This document shows positions 1-6,193 of a DNA stretch of 8,118 nucleotides, in pieces; position 1 is the first letter of the stretch; every line of letters begins with the position of its first letter. The notes under the pieces were generated by a model that was not told the origin of the DNA, ran no database searches, and saw only the letters and a list, made by a program, of their open reading frames with translations. The position numbers and the translations under genes are program-made. Origin of the DNA: Deltaproteobacteria bacterium (lineage in GTDB: Bacteria > Desulfobacterota > DSM-4660 > Desulfatiglandales > B25-G16); the NCBI GenBank assembly GCA_020355145.1, contig CP070660.1, positions 925,846-933,963 of the forward strand, read 5' to 3'.

Positions 1-616
1 CATTACCGGGTTTATAAAGATGGATTCGGGTAAGGTCACCTTTAGGGGCAAGGATATCAGCAGGAAGGCGCCCCATAAGATCGCTGCTATGGGAGTAACG
101 AGGACCTTCCAGATCATGAGGCCCTATTATACCTTGCCTGCATATAAGAACCTTATCGTACCCCTATATTCTCCAAGGGCAAGGAAAGCAGGAGGATGGA
201 GAGGGGGAGGTAAACTTGGGGCCCGGGATACAGTGAGCATAGATATCCTTGAGGAGATCGGTTTTGAAAGGGATTCCTTTGTTCCGTATAAACTGGCATC
301 CACCCTACCCACTGGCTATCTAAAGAGGCTTGAGATTGCAAGATGCCTTGCACTGAGACCTGAGATAATACTCTGTGACGAGGTATTATCTGGACTAAGC
401 ATGAGCGAGATAGCCAGCATGGTACCTCTTATAGAGAGGTTACAGATGGATGGTATTACCTTGATTATGATAGAACACCGGTTGAGGGAGTTGTTCAGGG
501 TTGCAGAGAGGGTTATGGTGTTGAATTTTGGGGAAAAGCTTACTGAAGGCACCCCAGAGGAGGTCATGGCGGATGATAGGGTAAAGAAGGCCTATCTTGG
601 TTCAGAGGAGGTATAG
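1..616 (+). CDS. livG: Branched-chain amino acid-type ABC transporter ATPase LivG (5'-truncated by window edge)
   Basis: This is the ATP-hydrolysing subunit of a Liv-type importer, acting on the cytoplasmic face of the inner membrane. The reading frame is open from base 2 (reading ITGFIKMDSG), so the gene starts outside the window and the ATG at 20 is internal. About 204 residues are visible; the Walker A is missing because it lies upstream. Visible parts are the Q-loop (TRTFQIMRPY), a signature region LPTGYLKRLEIARC, a Walker B with catalytic Glu (IILCDE), the D-loop SGLS and the H-loop His (MIEHRL). The signature and Walker B depart from the usual LSGGQ and LDEP. It is about 65% identical, by hand count, to the LivG encoded at 3140-3907 on the other strand. 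Its last codons (SEEV) contain the ribosome-binding site of the next gene. The family call is secure; the substrate is unknown. Confidence 0.93.
   Translation, partial: ITGFIKMDSGKVTFRGKDISRKAPHKIAAMGVTRTFQIMRPYYTLPAYKNLIVPLYSPRARKAGGWRGGGKLGARDTVSIDILEEIGFERDSFVPYKLASTLPTGYLKRLEIARCLALRPEIILCDEVLSGLSMSEIASMVPLIERLQMDGITLIMIEHRLRELFRVAERVMVLNFGEKLTEGTPEEVMADDRVKKAYLGSEEV
604..611 (+). promoter_or_regulatory. Strong ribosome-binding site that decides the ligase start
   Basis: AGAGGAGG lies inside the final codons of livG and sits 9 nt before a GTG at 621. The longer frame opening at the TTG at 597 would place this Shine-Dalgarno inside its own coding region and overlap livG by 20 nt. The GTG is therefore the better start. 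The arrangement implies that translation of the ligase is coupled to that of livG. Confidence 0.8.
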
Positions 617-620
617 GACA

Positions 621-2276
621 GTGGCCGAAGAGAGAGAATATACCTTTACCAGGCTTGATGAGATCTGTAAAAAATACCCAGACAATACTGCGATAATCTA
701 TCTGGGCGAGAGATTCTCCTATGCCACATTGAGCGAGTTGATCCGTAGATTTGCCACCGGTCTACACAACTTAGGGGTAAGAAAAGGCGACAGGGTCATG
801 ATCTATATCCAGAACTGTATACAGTGGGTAATAGCATTTTTCGGGATCCAGAAGATCGGGGCAGTGGCGGTACCAGTGGCACCAATCTATACATCCCACG
901 AGATTGAATTTATGGTAAATGACTCTGGGGCAGAGACCATTATCTGTCAGGACACAAACTTCGGCTATGTAAAGGAGATATCTCCGAGCACGCCCCTTAA
1001 AAGGGTAATTATTACAAACCTCGTTGACATGGTTCCAATCTGGAAGAGGGCAGTAGGGGCCCTCTTTGACAAGATTCCCCATGGAAAGGTTGAAAGGAAT
1101 GAAGGGGTATATTCCTTTAAGGAAATTATGAAATCGCCACCAACCCATCTAAAGGTAGAGTTGGACCCATGGAAGGATCTTTCCTATATCCTTTACACTG
1201 GTGGCACTACAGGTTCTCCCAAGGGCGTGCCCGGCAATCACATTGGAATGATATCCTATGTAAGGGATATCATGGATGATGTTGTTGGGGGCTATCTTAG
1301 AGAGGGGGAAGATTCATATATTGCTGTTAATCCCCTCTTTCACATAATGGCCCTTGGGCTCTTTGTGGCTGTAGGCCTAAATTATGGGAATATGTCCATA
1401 CTCATGCCTGTCCCCCAGGTAGATGCTATTTTAAAGGCTATACAGAGATATAAGGTAAGATGGTTTCTCGGGGTACCTGCCCTTTACCGGATGATCCTGG
1501 AAAATGACAGGTTAGACCGCTATGACCTGAGCTACCTTCGCTACTGTTATTGTGGTGGTGATGTCCTGCCTGTTGAGGTCTTTAACCGGTGGAAGGAACT
1601 ATTTGGTATACCTATATATCAGGTATATGGTTCAACTGAGGCAGGCCACGTTACCTATAGCCCACTGGGTAAGAAACCAAAGCTCATGTCTGTAGGGGTG
1701 CCATTAAAGAGCAGGCACTGTATAGTGGTAGATCCAGATACCTTAAAGCAGGTTCCTCCTGGTGAGACAGGTGAGCTTCTTGTTACATCTAATTATACTA
1801 TAAAGGGCTACTGGCAAAGGCCAGATGAAACAGCCAGATCATATGTGGAGATTGACGGTCAGGTCTATTACAGGATGGGTGATTATGTCCAGCAGGATGA
1901 AAAGCGGGAGATTTACTATATAGAGAGATCAGCGGATATAATAAAATATAAGGGATACAGGGTAGCTGCCTCAGAGGTCGAGGCAGTTCTCCAAGACCAC
2001 CAAACAGTAATAGGGGCATGTGTTGTCGGGGTTCCCGATCCCAAGGTTGGTGAAAGGATCAAGGCGATAGTGGTGCTAAAAGAGGATGCAAGAGGTGTAG
2101 GTGGATCCGAGTTGACTAACTGGTGCAGGGAGAGACTTGCCCCCTACAAGGTGCCCCAATATATAGAATTCAGGGATATGCTTCCAAAGTCCAAGGTGGG
2201 AAAGCTATTGAGGCGGGAGATAAGGGATGAGGAGAGGAGACGGTTAGCTAATGAAAAGAAGGCTGTTAAGGTGTAA
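621..2276 (+). CDS. AMP-forming acyl-CoA ligase (fatty or aromatic acid-CoA ligase family)
   Basis: A cytoplasmic ANL-superfamily enzyme that would convert a carboxylic acid, ATP and CoA to acyl-CoA, AMP and PPi. With the GTG start it has 551 residues, normal for the family. Seen in order: the P-loop-like motif A3 YTGGTTGSPKG (about 192-202), A4 NPLFHIMAL (about 237-245), A5 YGSTE (336-340), A7 with the ribose-binding Asp in RMGDY (about 418-422), the A8 hinge region ERSADIIKYKGYRV (about 435-448), and A10 PKSKVGK with the catalytic Lys near 528. All key residues are present, so it should be active. It follows livG by 4 nt and shares its transcript, which suggests it activates what the transporter imports. 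Fatty acids, benzoate-like and phenylacetate-like acids are all possible substrates; sequence motifs alone do not decide. The C-terminal tail is rich in Arg and Lys. Confidence 0.93.
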   Translation: MAEEREYTFTRLDEICKKYPDNTAIIYLGERFSYATLSELIRRFATGLHNLGVRKGDRVMIYIQNCIQWVIAFFGIQKIGAVAVPVAPIYTSHEIEFMVNDSGAETIICQDTNFGYVKEISPSTPLKRVIITNLVDMVPIWKRAVGALFDKIPHGKVERNEGVYSFKEIMKSPPTHLKVELDPWKDLSYILYTGGTTGSPKGVPGNHIGMISYVRDIMDDVVGGYLREGEDSYIAVNPLFHIMALGLFVAVGLNYGNMSILMPVPQVDAILKAIQRYKVRWFLGVPALYRMILENDRLDRYDLSYLRYCYCGGDVLPVEVFNRWKELFGIPIYQVYGSTEAGHVTYSPLGKKPKLMSVGVPLKSRHCIVVDPDTLKQVPPGETGELLVTSNYTIKGYWQRPDETARSYVEIDGQVYYRMGDYVQQDEKREIYYIERSADIIKYKGYRVAASEVEAVLQDHQTVIGACVVGVPDPKVGERIKAIVVLKEDARGVGGSELTNWCRERLAPYKVPQYIEFRDMLPKSKVGKLLRREIRDEERRRLANEKKAVKV

Positions 2277-2292
2277 AAAGATGGTATGGTGC

Positions 2293-2397
2293 ATGTCATT
2301 GGTCAATAGTTTCCGAGTTCCGGAACTCCGAAGCATTTGTCACTGGTAAGGATAGCAATAGTTATATATTTAACAAATGACTAATGACCAGTGACAT
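2293..2397. repeat. Degenerate heptanucleotide repeat forming an inverted repeat between convergent genes
   Basis: The gap between the ligase and livF is built from 7-nt units of the form GTCAYTN. On the + strand GTCATTG (2295-2301) is followed directly by GTCAATA (2302-2308), and GTCACTG recurs at 2339-2345. On the - strand three units follow each other over 2395-2375 (GTCACTG, GTCATTA, GTCATTT). As a result the outer 18-nt arms at 2293-2310 and 2380-2397 are complementary at 16 of 18 positions. GTCACTGGT at 2339-2347 also pairs perfectly with 2387-2395. This resembles the short heptanucleotide repeats known from some bacterial genomes. A role as a bidirectional terminator is possible, but there is no T-run. 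Confidence 0.6.
2311..2332. other. Near-perfect palindrome in the convergent gap
   Basis: GAGTTCCGGAACTC at 2315-2328 is a perfect 14-bp palindrome. It extends to 22 bp (TTC at 2311-2313 pairing with GAA at 2330-2332) with a single C/C mismatch. It sits at the centre of the repeat-bearing gap between two gene ends. It could be a protein-binding site or the hairpin of a terminator, but no U-tract follows on either strand, so termination is unproven. Confidence 0.5.
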
Positions 2398-2406
2398 TAC
2401 CTACAG

Positions 2407-3153
2407 CTAAAGCCCAAAATAGGCGGATTTTACGTCGGGATTTTCCATCAGTTCCTGAGATGTACCTTCCAGAACAGCCCCCCCATTCTCCAGCACATAT
2501 GCATAGTCTATAATAGGCAGGATAGGCCTGGCATATTGCTCTGTTATCAATATGGTGATCCCTGTCTCCCTATTAATATCCTTGACCGTCCTTGCAAGTA
2601 TTGCCTCAATCTTTGGGCTTAGTCCAAGTAGAGGCTCATCCAGCAGGAGTAACTTTGGTTGGGCCATCAAGGCCCTGCCAATGGCGAGCATCTGCTGTTC
2701 TCCACCACTTAGAAAACCCCCCTCCCTCCCCTTCAGTTCTCTTAGGGCTGGGAAGATGGCAAAAACATACTCCATTGTCTTCTTGGCCTGTGCCCTTGTA
2801 GCTAAGTAACCCCCGATCTTCAAATTCTCCAACGTAGTACTTTCAGGGAAGATTCTGCGCCTCTCCGGACAGAGGATAATCCCCTTCTTTGCCCTCTCGC
2901 TGGGCTTCATATTCAGGATATCCGACCCATCGTAGGTAATGCTTCCAAGTACTGTTATCCTCTCCCCTCCTCTCATTTTCTCTTTCTTCTTCATGTCCAA
3001 GATTATCCCGGAAATGGTATACATCAGGGTAGATTTACCGGCGCTATTAGCCCCAAAGACCCCTGTGATTACGCCCTCCTTACATCTCATATTGACATTA
3101 TTGATAGCTATAGCATTTTCATAAAAGACCATGAGGTTTTTAATCTCTAACAC
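2407..3153 (-). CDS. livF: Branched-chain amino acid-type ABC transporter ATPase LivF
   Basis: The second ATPase of the Liv importer, 248 residues, which would pair with LivG beneath the LivH/LivM pore. Seen: Walker A GANSAGKST (34-42, Ser where Gly is usual), the LivF-type segment PERRRIFPESTTLENL (96-111), a canonical signature LSGGEQQ (148-154), Walker B LLLLDEP (168-174), and TEQ (204-206) where other ABC proteins have the switch His. That Gln is normal for LivF. Between Walker A and the SITYDG strand there is a charged stretch (about 52-66, DMKKKEKMRGGER) that looks longer than usual. The start is a GTG; GGAGGT at 3159-3164 precedes it by 5 nt and lies within livG codons. The frame overlaps livG by 14 nt, so translation is probably coupled. 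It is the last gene of the operon. Confidence 0.95.
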   Translation of the reverse strand: MLEIKNLMVFYENAIAINNVNMRCKEGVITGVFGANSAGKSTLMYTISGIILDMKKKEKMRGGERITVLGSITYDGSDILNMKPSERAKKGIILCPERRRIFPESTTLENLKIGGYLATRAQAKKTMEYVFAIFPALRELKGREGGFLSGGEQQMLAIGRALMAQPKLLLLDEPLLGLSPKIEAILARTVKDINRETGITILITEQYARPILPIIDYAYVLENGGAVLEGTSQELMENPDVKSAYFGL

Positions 3154-3907
3154 TATCTACCTCCGTTCCCAGATAGGCCTCCCTGACATCTTGTCTTTCC
3201 ATGACCTCCCTTGGGATTCCCTCAGCAAGCACCTCGCCAAAATTCATTACAATTACCCTATTGACAAGCCTAAAGAGCTCCCTGAGCCTATGCTCTATCA
3301 TCATTATGGTTATGCCCTCCATCTCCAACTTCTCTAAGACAGGAACCATGGTTGCTATCTCAGCCATGCTAAGACCTGAGAAGATCTCATCACAGATTAT
3401 TATCTCAGGCCTCATGGCAATGCACCTGGCAAGTTCAAGGCGTTTAAGATATCCAAGTGGTAAAGAGGAGGCGGTTTTATATGGGACATATGCATCTCGT
3501 TCAAATCCGATCTCCTCTAAGATATCCATAGCAACTGCATCCCTGTCTCCAAGCCTTCCCCCCGTGGTCCGGCGAACCCGCGGCGAGTTTAAAGGTACAA
3601 TAAGGTTTTTGAAGGCGGACAAACTATGATAGGGCCTCATTATTTGAAAGGTCCTTGTAATGCCAAGATTAGCGATCTTATGGGCCTGTAAGCCGGTTAT
3701 CTTTCTGTCTTTGAATAAAACCTCTCCTGCATCCGGCTTCACAAAGCCGGTTATGAGATTGACCAAGGTAGTCTTTCCAGAGCCATTGGGGCCGATGATG
3801 CCAAGAATCTCGCCCTTAATTAATGAAAGGCTAACATCCTTTACTGCCTTGACACCCCCGAATGACTTACTGATATCCCTAACCTGGAGAAGGCCTTCAT
3901 CGCCCAT
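3140..3907 (-). CDS. livG: Branched-chain amino acid-type ABC transporter ATPase LivG
   Basis: The first ATPase of the importer, 255 residues with the ATG at 3907. That ATG lies 2 nt after the livM stop and 7 nt after an AAAGGG ribosome-binding site; an in-frame TTG at 3925 lacks such support. Seen: Walker A GPNGSGKT (39-46), Q-loop TRTFQ (Gln near 88), signature region LPLGYLKRLELARC (from 149), Walker B IIICDE (169-174), D-loop SGLS and the H-loop His (MIEHRL, near 206). The LivG-specific insert between Q-loop and signature is present. As in its paralogue at 1-616, the signature has Tyr where Gln or Glu is usual, and the Walker B Glu is followed by Ile rather than Pro. The C-terminus (GTEVDSVRD) overlaps the start of livF. 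The family is certain; only the substrate is unknown. Confidence 0.95.
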   Translation of the reverse strand: MGDEGLLQVRDISKSFGGVKAVKDVSLSLIKGEILGIIGPNGSGKTTLVNLITGFVKPDAGEVLFKDRKITGLQAHKIANLGITRTFQIMRPYHSLSAFKNLIVPLNSPRVRRTTGGRLGDRDAVAMDILEEIGFERDAYVPYKTASSLPLGYLKRLELARCIAMRPEIIICDEIFSGLSMAEIATMVPVLEKLEMEGITIMMIEHRLRELFRLVNRVIVMNFGEVLAEGIPREVMERQDVREAYLGTEVDSVRD

Positions 3908-3909
3908 GC

Positions 3910-4920
3910 CTAAACCCTTTCCCAATATTCAAACTGATGATACTTGCGTTGGAGGTAATTCATTAATCCTTCAGGTTTATATACTATAAAGCCTATCAGG
4001 ATAAGACAATAGAGAACTACTCTGAGCTGGCCAAAACCCCTCAATGCCTCAGACATTGGAGTCAGGATAAAAGCCCCTACTACAGGGCCCACCAAAGTCC
4101 CCATCCCTCCCATCACAGATGCGGCAATCGGGACTATGGAAAAATCCATGGCAAATAACGAGATACCCAACCAGCTGTAAAGGTGGCTAAGATAAGCCCC
4201 ACCAAAACAGCCTATTATAGATGCTATGAACACAGCCTTAGTCTTGTACGATGTTATATTAATACCGGATGCCTTGACGGCCTGATCATTATCCATTATA
4301 CCGCGGAAAATAAGTCCGATATCCTTATTGACCAACCTTCTGATGGCAAAGAGCGAAAAAATAACTGCCCCAAGTATAATATACTGTTCAACCCAGATGT
4401 TAGGGAAGGTGTCAAGGGCACTAATGCCTTCAGTCCCCCCAAAAACATTGAGTGCGATGATGATATAAACCGCTAAGAGTGGCAACATGAAGCTCACAAT
4501 AGCAAAGTAGATCCCCCTCAACCTCAGGCAAGGCAGTAAAATCAATGTGCTAATAACAGATCCGCCCAATGTGGCAATGGGTATTGTCAGCATTGGAGGC
4601 CAGTCAAGATATGCGTTTAATATCCCCGATATATATCCACCAGATCCGATGAATAAGGCCCCACCTAAACAGACTAGTCCAACGTATTCTGCCAAGAAAT
4701 CGAATCCTAAGGCAAGTAATGCATAGATGCCTGCTGAACATAAGACCCTCTGCCAATACATGCTCAGAACTAAGGGAAGTATAAAAAGACCCAGAATTAA
4801 GGTAAGCCTTGGCAGGATCATGTAGGCCATCTCTCGCCATGTAGACAATGCATATAAGCTCTCAGTCCGTACCTTTATTCCCCTGTCTAATCTCTTTCTG
4901 CGAGTTTCCTCTATGACCAA
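3910..4920 (-). CDS. livM: Branched-chain amino acid-type ABC transporter permease LivM
   Basis: One of two inner-membrane permease subunits, 336 residues. An N-terminal stretch of about 35 residues is hydrophilic and basic (RRKRLDRG) and probably cytoplasmic; many hydrophobic segments follow. Family marks are LRLRGIYFAIVSF (132-144), GGTEGIS (161-167), the ATPase-contacting loop FRGIMDNDQAVKASGI (205-220) and GGMGTLVGPVVGA (271-283). The start is a TTG placed 8 nt after AAAGGG and 3 nt after the livH stop. The next in-frame ATG (Met31) would lose only the basic tail, so the start carries some doubt. The last codons (ERV plus stop) form the ribosome-binding site of livG, as the last codons of livH do for livM. 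Confidence 0.94.
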   Translation of the reverse strand: MVIEETRRKRLDRGIKVRTESLYALSTWREMAYMILPRLTLILGLFILPLVLSMYWQRVLCSAGIYALLALGFDFLAEYVGLVCLGGALFIGSGGYISGILNAYLDWPPMLTIPIATLGGSVISTLILLPCLRLRGIYFAIVSFMLPLLAVYIIIALNVFGGTEGISALDTFPNIWVEQYIILGAVIFSLFAIRRLVNKDIGLIFRGIMDNDQAVKASGINITSYKTKAVFIASIIGCFGGAYLSHLYSWLGISLFAMDFSIVPIAASVMGGMGTLVGPVVGAFILTPMSEALRGFGQLRVVLYCLILIGFIVYKPEGLMNYLQRKYHQFEYWERV

Positions 4921-4923
4921 GAT

Positions 4924-5814
4924 TTAAACCCTTTCTTCGAGCTCCTTCTGTTTGCCCAAAAGACCTGAAGGTCTTAATATCAGGATAAGGATAATGGCTC
5001 CAACAAGCACCACTGATTCCCATACAGCCCCAAACAGGGCTGTACTGACTATCATGGCAAAGCCAAGCACGAAAGAGGCCAATACTGTACCTGCCCAACT
5101 TCCAAGTCCACCAATTATACATACTGCCAGGGCATAGATGAGAACCCGGTATCCCGCCTCGGCAGTAACATTTCCGAGAGGAAGTATTATCACAGCAGCC
5201 AGGCCGGCCAAGGCTGAACCGATGGAAAGTGCTATAACAGCGGCCCTATCAGAATCTATTCCGAGCATCAGGGCAGCGCGTTCATCCTGGGCTATACCTC
5301 TAAGGGATAAACCGATCCTTGTATGATGGGTGAAGAGCCACAACAAAGATACCACTGCCAATCCTCCCCCTATGATGATGAGACGCTGAAAGTCTATCAG
5401 TACTCCCAATATCCTCATTTTACCCTCGATAAATGGTGGAAGGATATAGAATGGGCCTATAAAGCCCTTGAATCCACCAATACCTTGCATGCGTAAGCCT
5501 TCCAGGATGATTAAACTGACAGCGAATGATGCAATAATCTCCGATGTTGCCATGCCCCTTAAGCGTATTAAGACCAGGCGATATATAATAGCCCCTAGAA
5601 ATGCCGAGATAATGAGAGAAAGGATTATGGCCACCGGGTAATTCATCTTTAGATCATGAATGAAACTCCAGGTCAAAAAGCCCACCAGGACATACAGGGC
5701 ACCGTGGGCAAAATTGGGTAACCTGCTAACGCCATAAACCAAGGTAAAACCAACAGCTATAAGGGCAAAGATAACACTATTAACAGTCCCATAAATGAGT
5801 ATATGTATATCCAT
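4924..5814 (-). CDS. livH: Branched-chain amino acid-type ABC transporter permease LivH
   Basis: The partner permease of LivM in the inner membrane, 296 residues, normal length, with about eight hydrophobic segments. Family marks are the LivH signature NFAHGALY (34-41), the cytoplasmic loop GLSLRGIAQDERAALMLGID (168-187) that contacts the ATPases, GGLGSWAGT (235-243) and the RPSGLLG end (281-287). The start is an ATG at 5814. Its ribosome-binding site is weak, and no better in-frame start is seen just upstream. The gene opens a tightly packed livH-livM-livG-livF block and lies 379 nt after the end of livK, so LivK and the membrane complex may be expressed at different levels. Confidence 0.95.
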   Translation of the reverse strand: MDIHILIYGTVNSVIFALIAVGFTLVYGVSRLPNFAHGALYVLVGFLTWSFIHDLKMNYPVAIILSLIISAFLGAIIYRLVLIRLRGMATSEIIASFAVSLIILEGLRMQGIGGFKGFIGPFYILPPFIEGKMRILGVLIDFQRLIIIGGGLAVVSLLWLFTHHTRIGLSLRGIAQDERAALMLGIDSDRAAVIALSIGSALAGLAAVIILPLGNVTAEAGYRVLIYALAVCIIGGLGSWAGTVLASFVLGFAMIVSTALFGAVWESVVLVGAIILILILRPSGLLGKQKELEERV

Positions 5815-5868
5815 CTTAATTTCTGCCAGCCTCTTCGCCCTTGCCCTGTTAGATAGGCACCCTGATTT

Positions 5869-6062
5869 AAGTGCCTAAAGTTCGAAGTACTTAAAGTGAG
5901 CTAAAGGTAAGATAGAAAATGTGACTTGATTAGAAGCACCGTATTTTATGATCTCACTTATTATTTCCCCCTCTTGGCAGTGTTGTGTAAAGGTTACAAA
6001 GCATGAATCTGAATATCGAATCTTTATCAGCAACTTTAGGCACTTTAGTTCACTCTAGGCAC
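5869..6062. repeat. Two opposed blocks of short degenerate tandem repeats
   Basis: The left block reads on the + strand as units of the form GTNNNTAAA: GTGCCTAAA (5871-5879), a shorter GTTCGAA, GTACTTAAA (5887-5895) and GTGAGCTAAA (5896-5905). The right block is the reverse complement type: TTTAGGCAC (6035-6043), TTTAGTTCAC (6044-6053) and TCTAGGCAC (6054-6062). One arm is perfect over 14 nt: AAGTGCCTAAAGTT at 5869-5882 against 6032-6045. The blocks lie about 150 nt apart in opposite orientation and could form a long stem in livKH mRNA. Confidence 0.6.
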
Positions 6063-6105
6063 TCTTCTATCTATTATTACTGTAACGGTAGAACCTTTTT
6101 ATGGT

Positions 6106-6157
6106 ACCACTGCTTCCGAGGCGTAGGCTCTACGAGCCGGAGGCCAGAGGTAGTGGT
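6106..6157 (-). terminator. Imperfect hairpin just downstream of livK (possible attenuator)
   Basis: The segment begins with ACCACT and ends with AGTGGT. Inside are CTTCC (6113-6117) against GGAGG (6139-6143, one G/T pair) and, at the tip, CGTAG (6122-6126) against CTACG (6130-6134) with a 3-nt loop. An alternative tip pairs GGCTC with GAGCC. It starts about 36 nt beyond the livK stop. No T-run follows on the - strand, so it is not a classical terminator. A role in stabilising livK mRNA or reducing read-through into livH is inferred from position only. Confidence 0.4.
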
Positions 6158-6193
6158 TTAAGCCGATTAATCAACCATTCTACCTGACCTATA

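Larger units (their letters stand above)
5815..6193. other. 379-bp gap between livK and livH without a gene
   Basis: I find no coding frame with a ribosome-binding site here. The gap holds two blocks of degenerate 9-10 nt repeats (5869-5905 and 6032-6062) and an imperfect hairpin (6106-6157). The middle (5910-6030) is A/T-rich with nothing I recognise. Because all five Liv genes point the same way, the gap would be transcribed as the spacer between livK and livH unless transcription ends at the hairpin. I see no convincing promoter for livH. Confidence 0.6.

Noticed and set aside
597..620. TTG at 597 as start of the acyl-CoA ligase
   Set aside because: It precedes the strong AGAGGAGG site, which would then be internal. 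The GTG at 621 has ideal spacing from that site, and the extra eight residues add nothing family-like.
771..1148. 125-codon open frame antisense to the ligase
   Set aside because: It lies wholly within the conserved ligase gene in the opposite direction, with no ribosome-binding site or domain that I can recognise.
3908..3925. TTG at 3925 as start of the - strand livG
   Set aside because: It would overlap livM by 16 nt and adds six residues not expected at a LivG N-terminus. The ATG at 3907 has AAAGGG 7 nt upstream.
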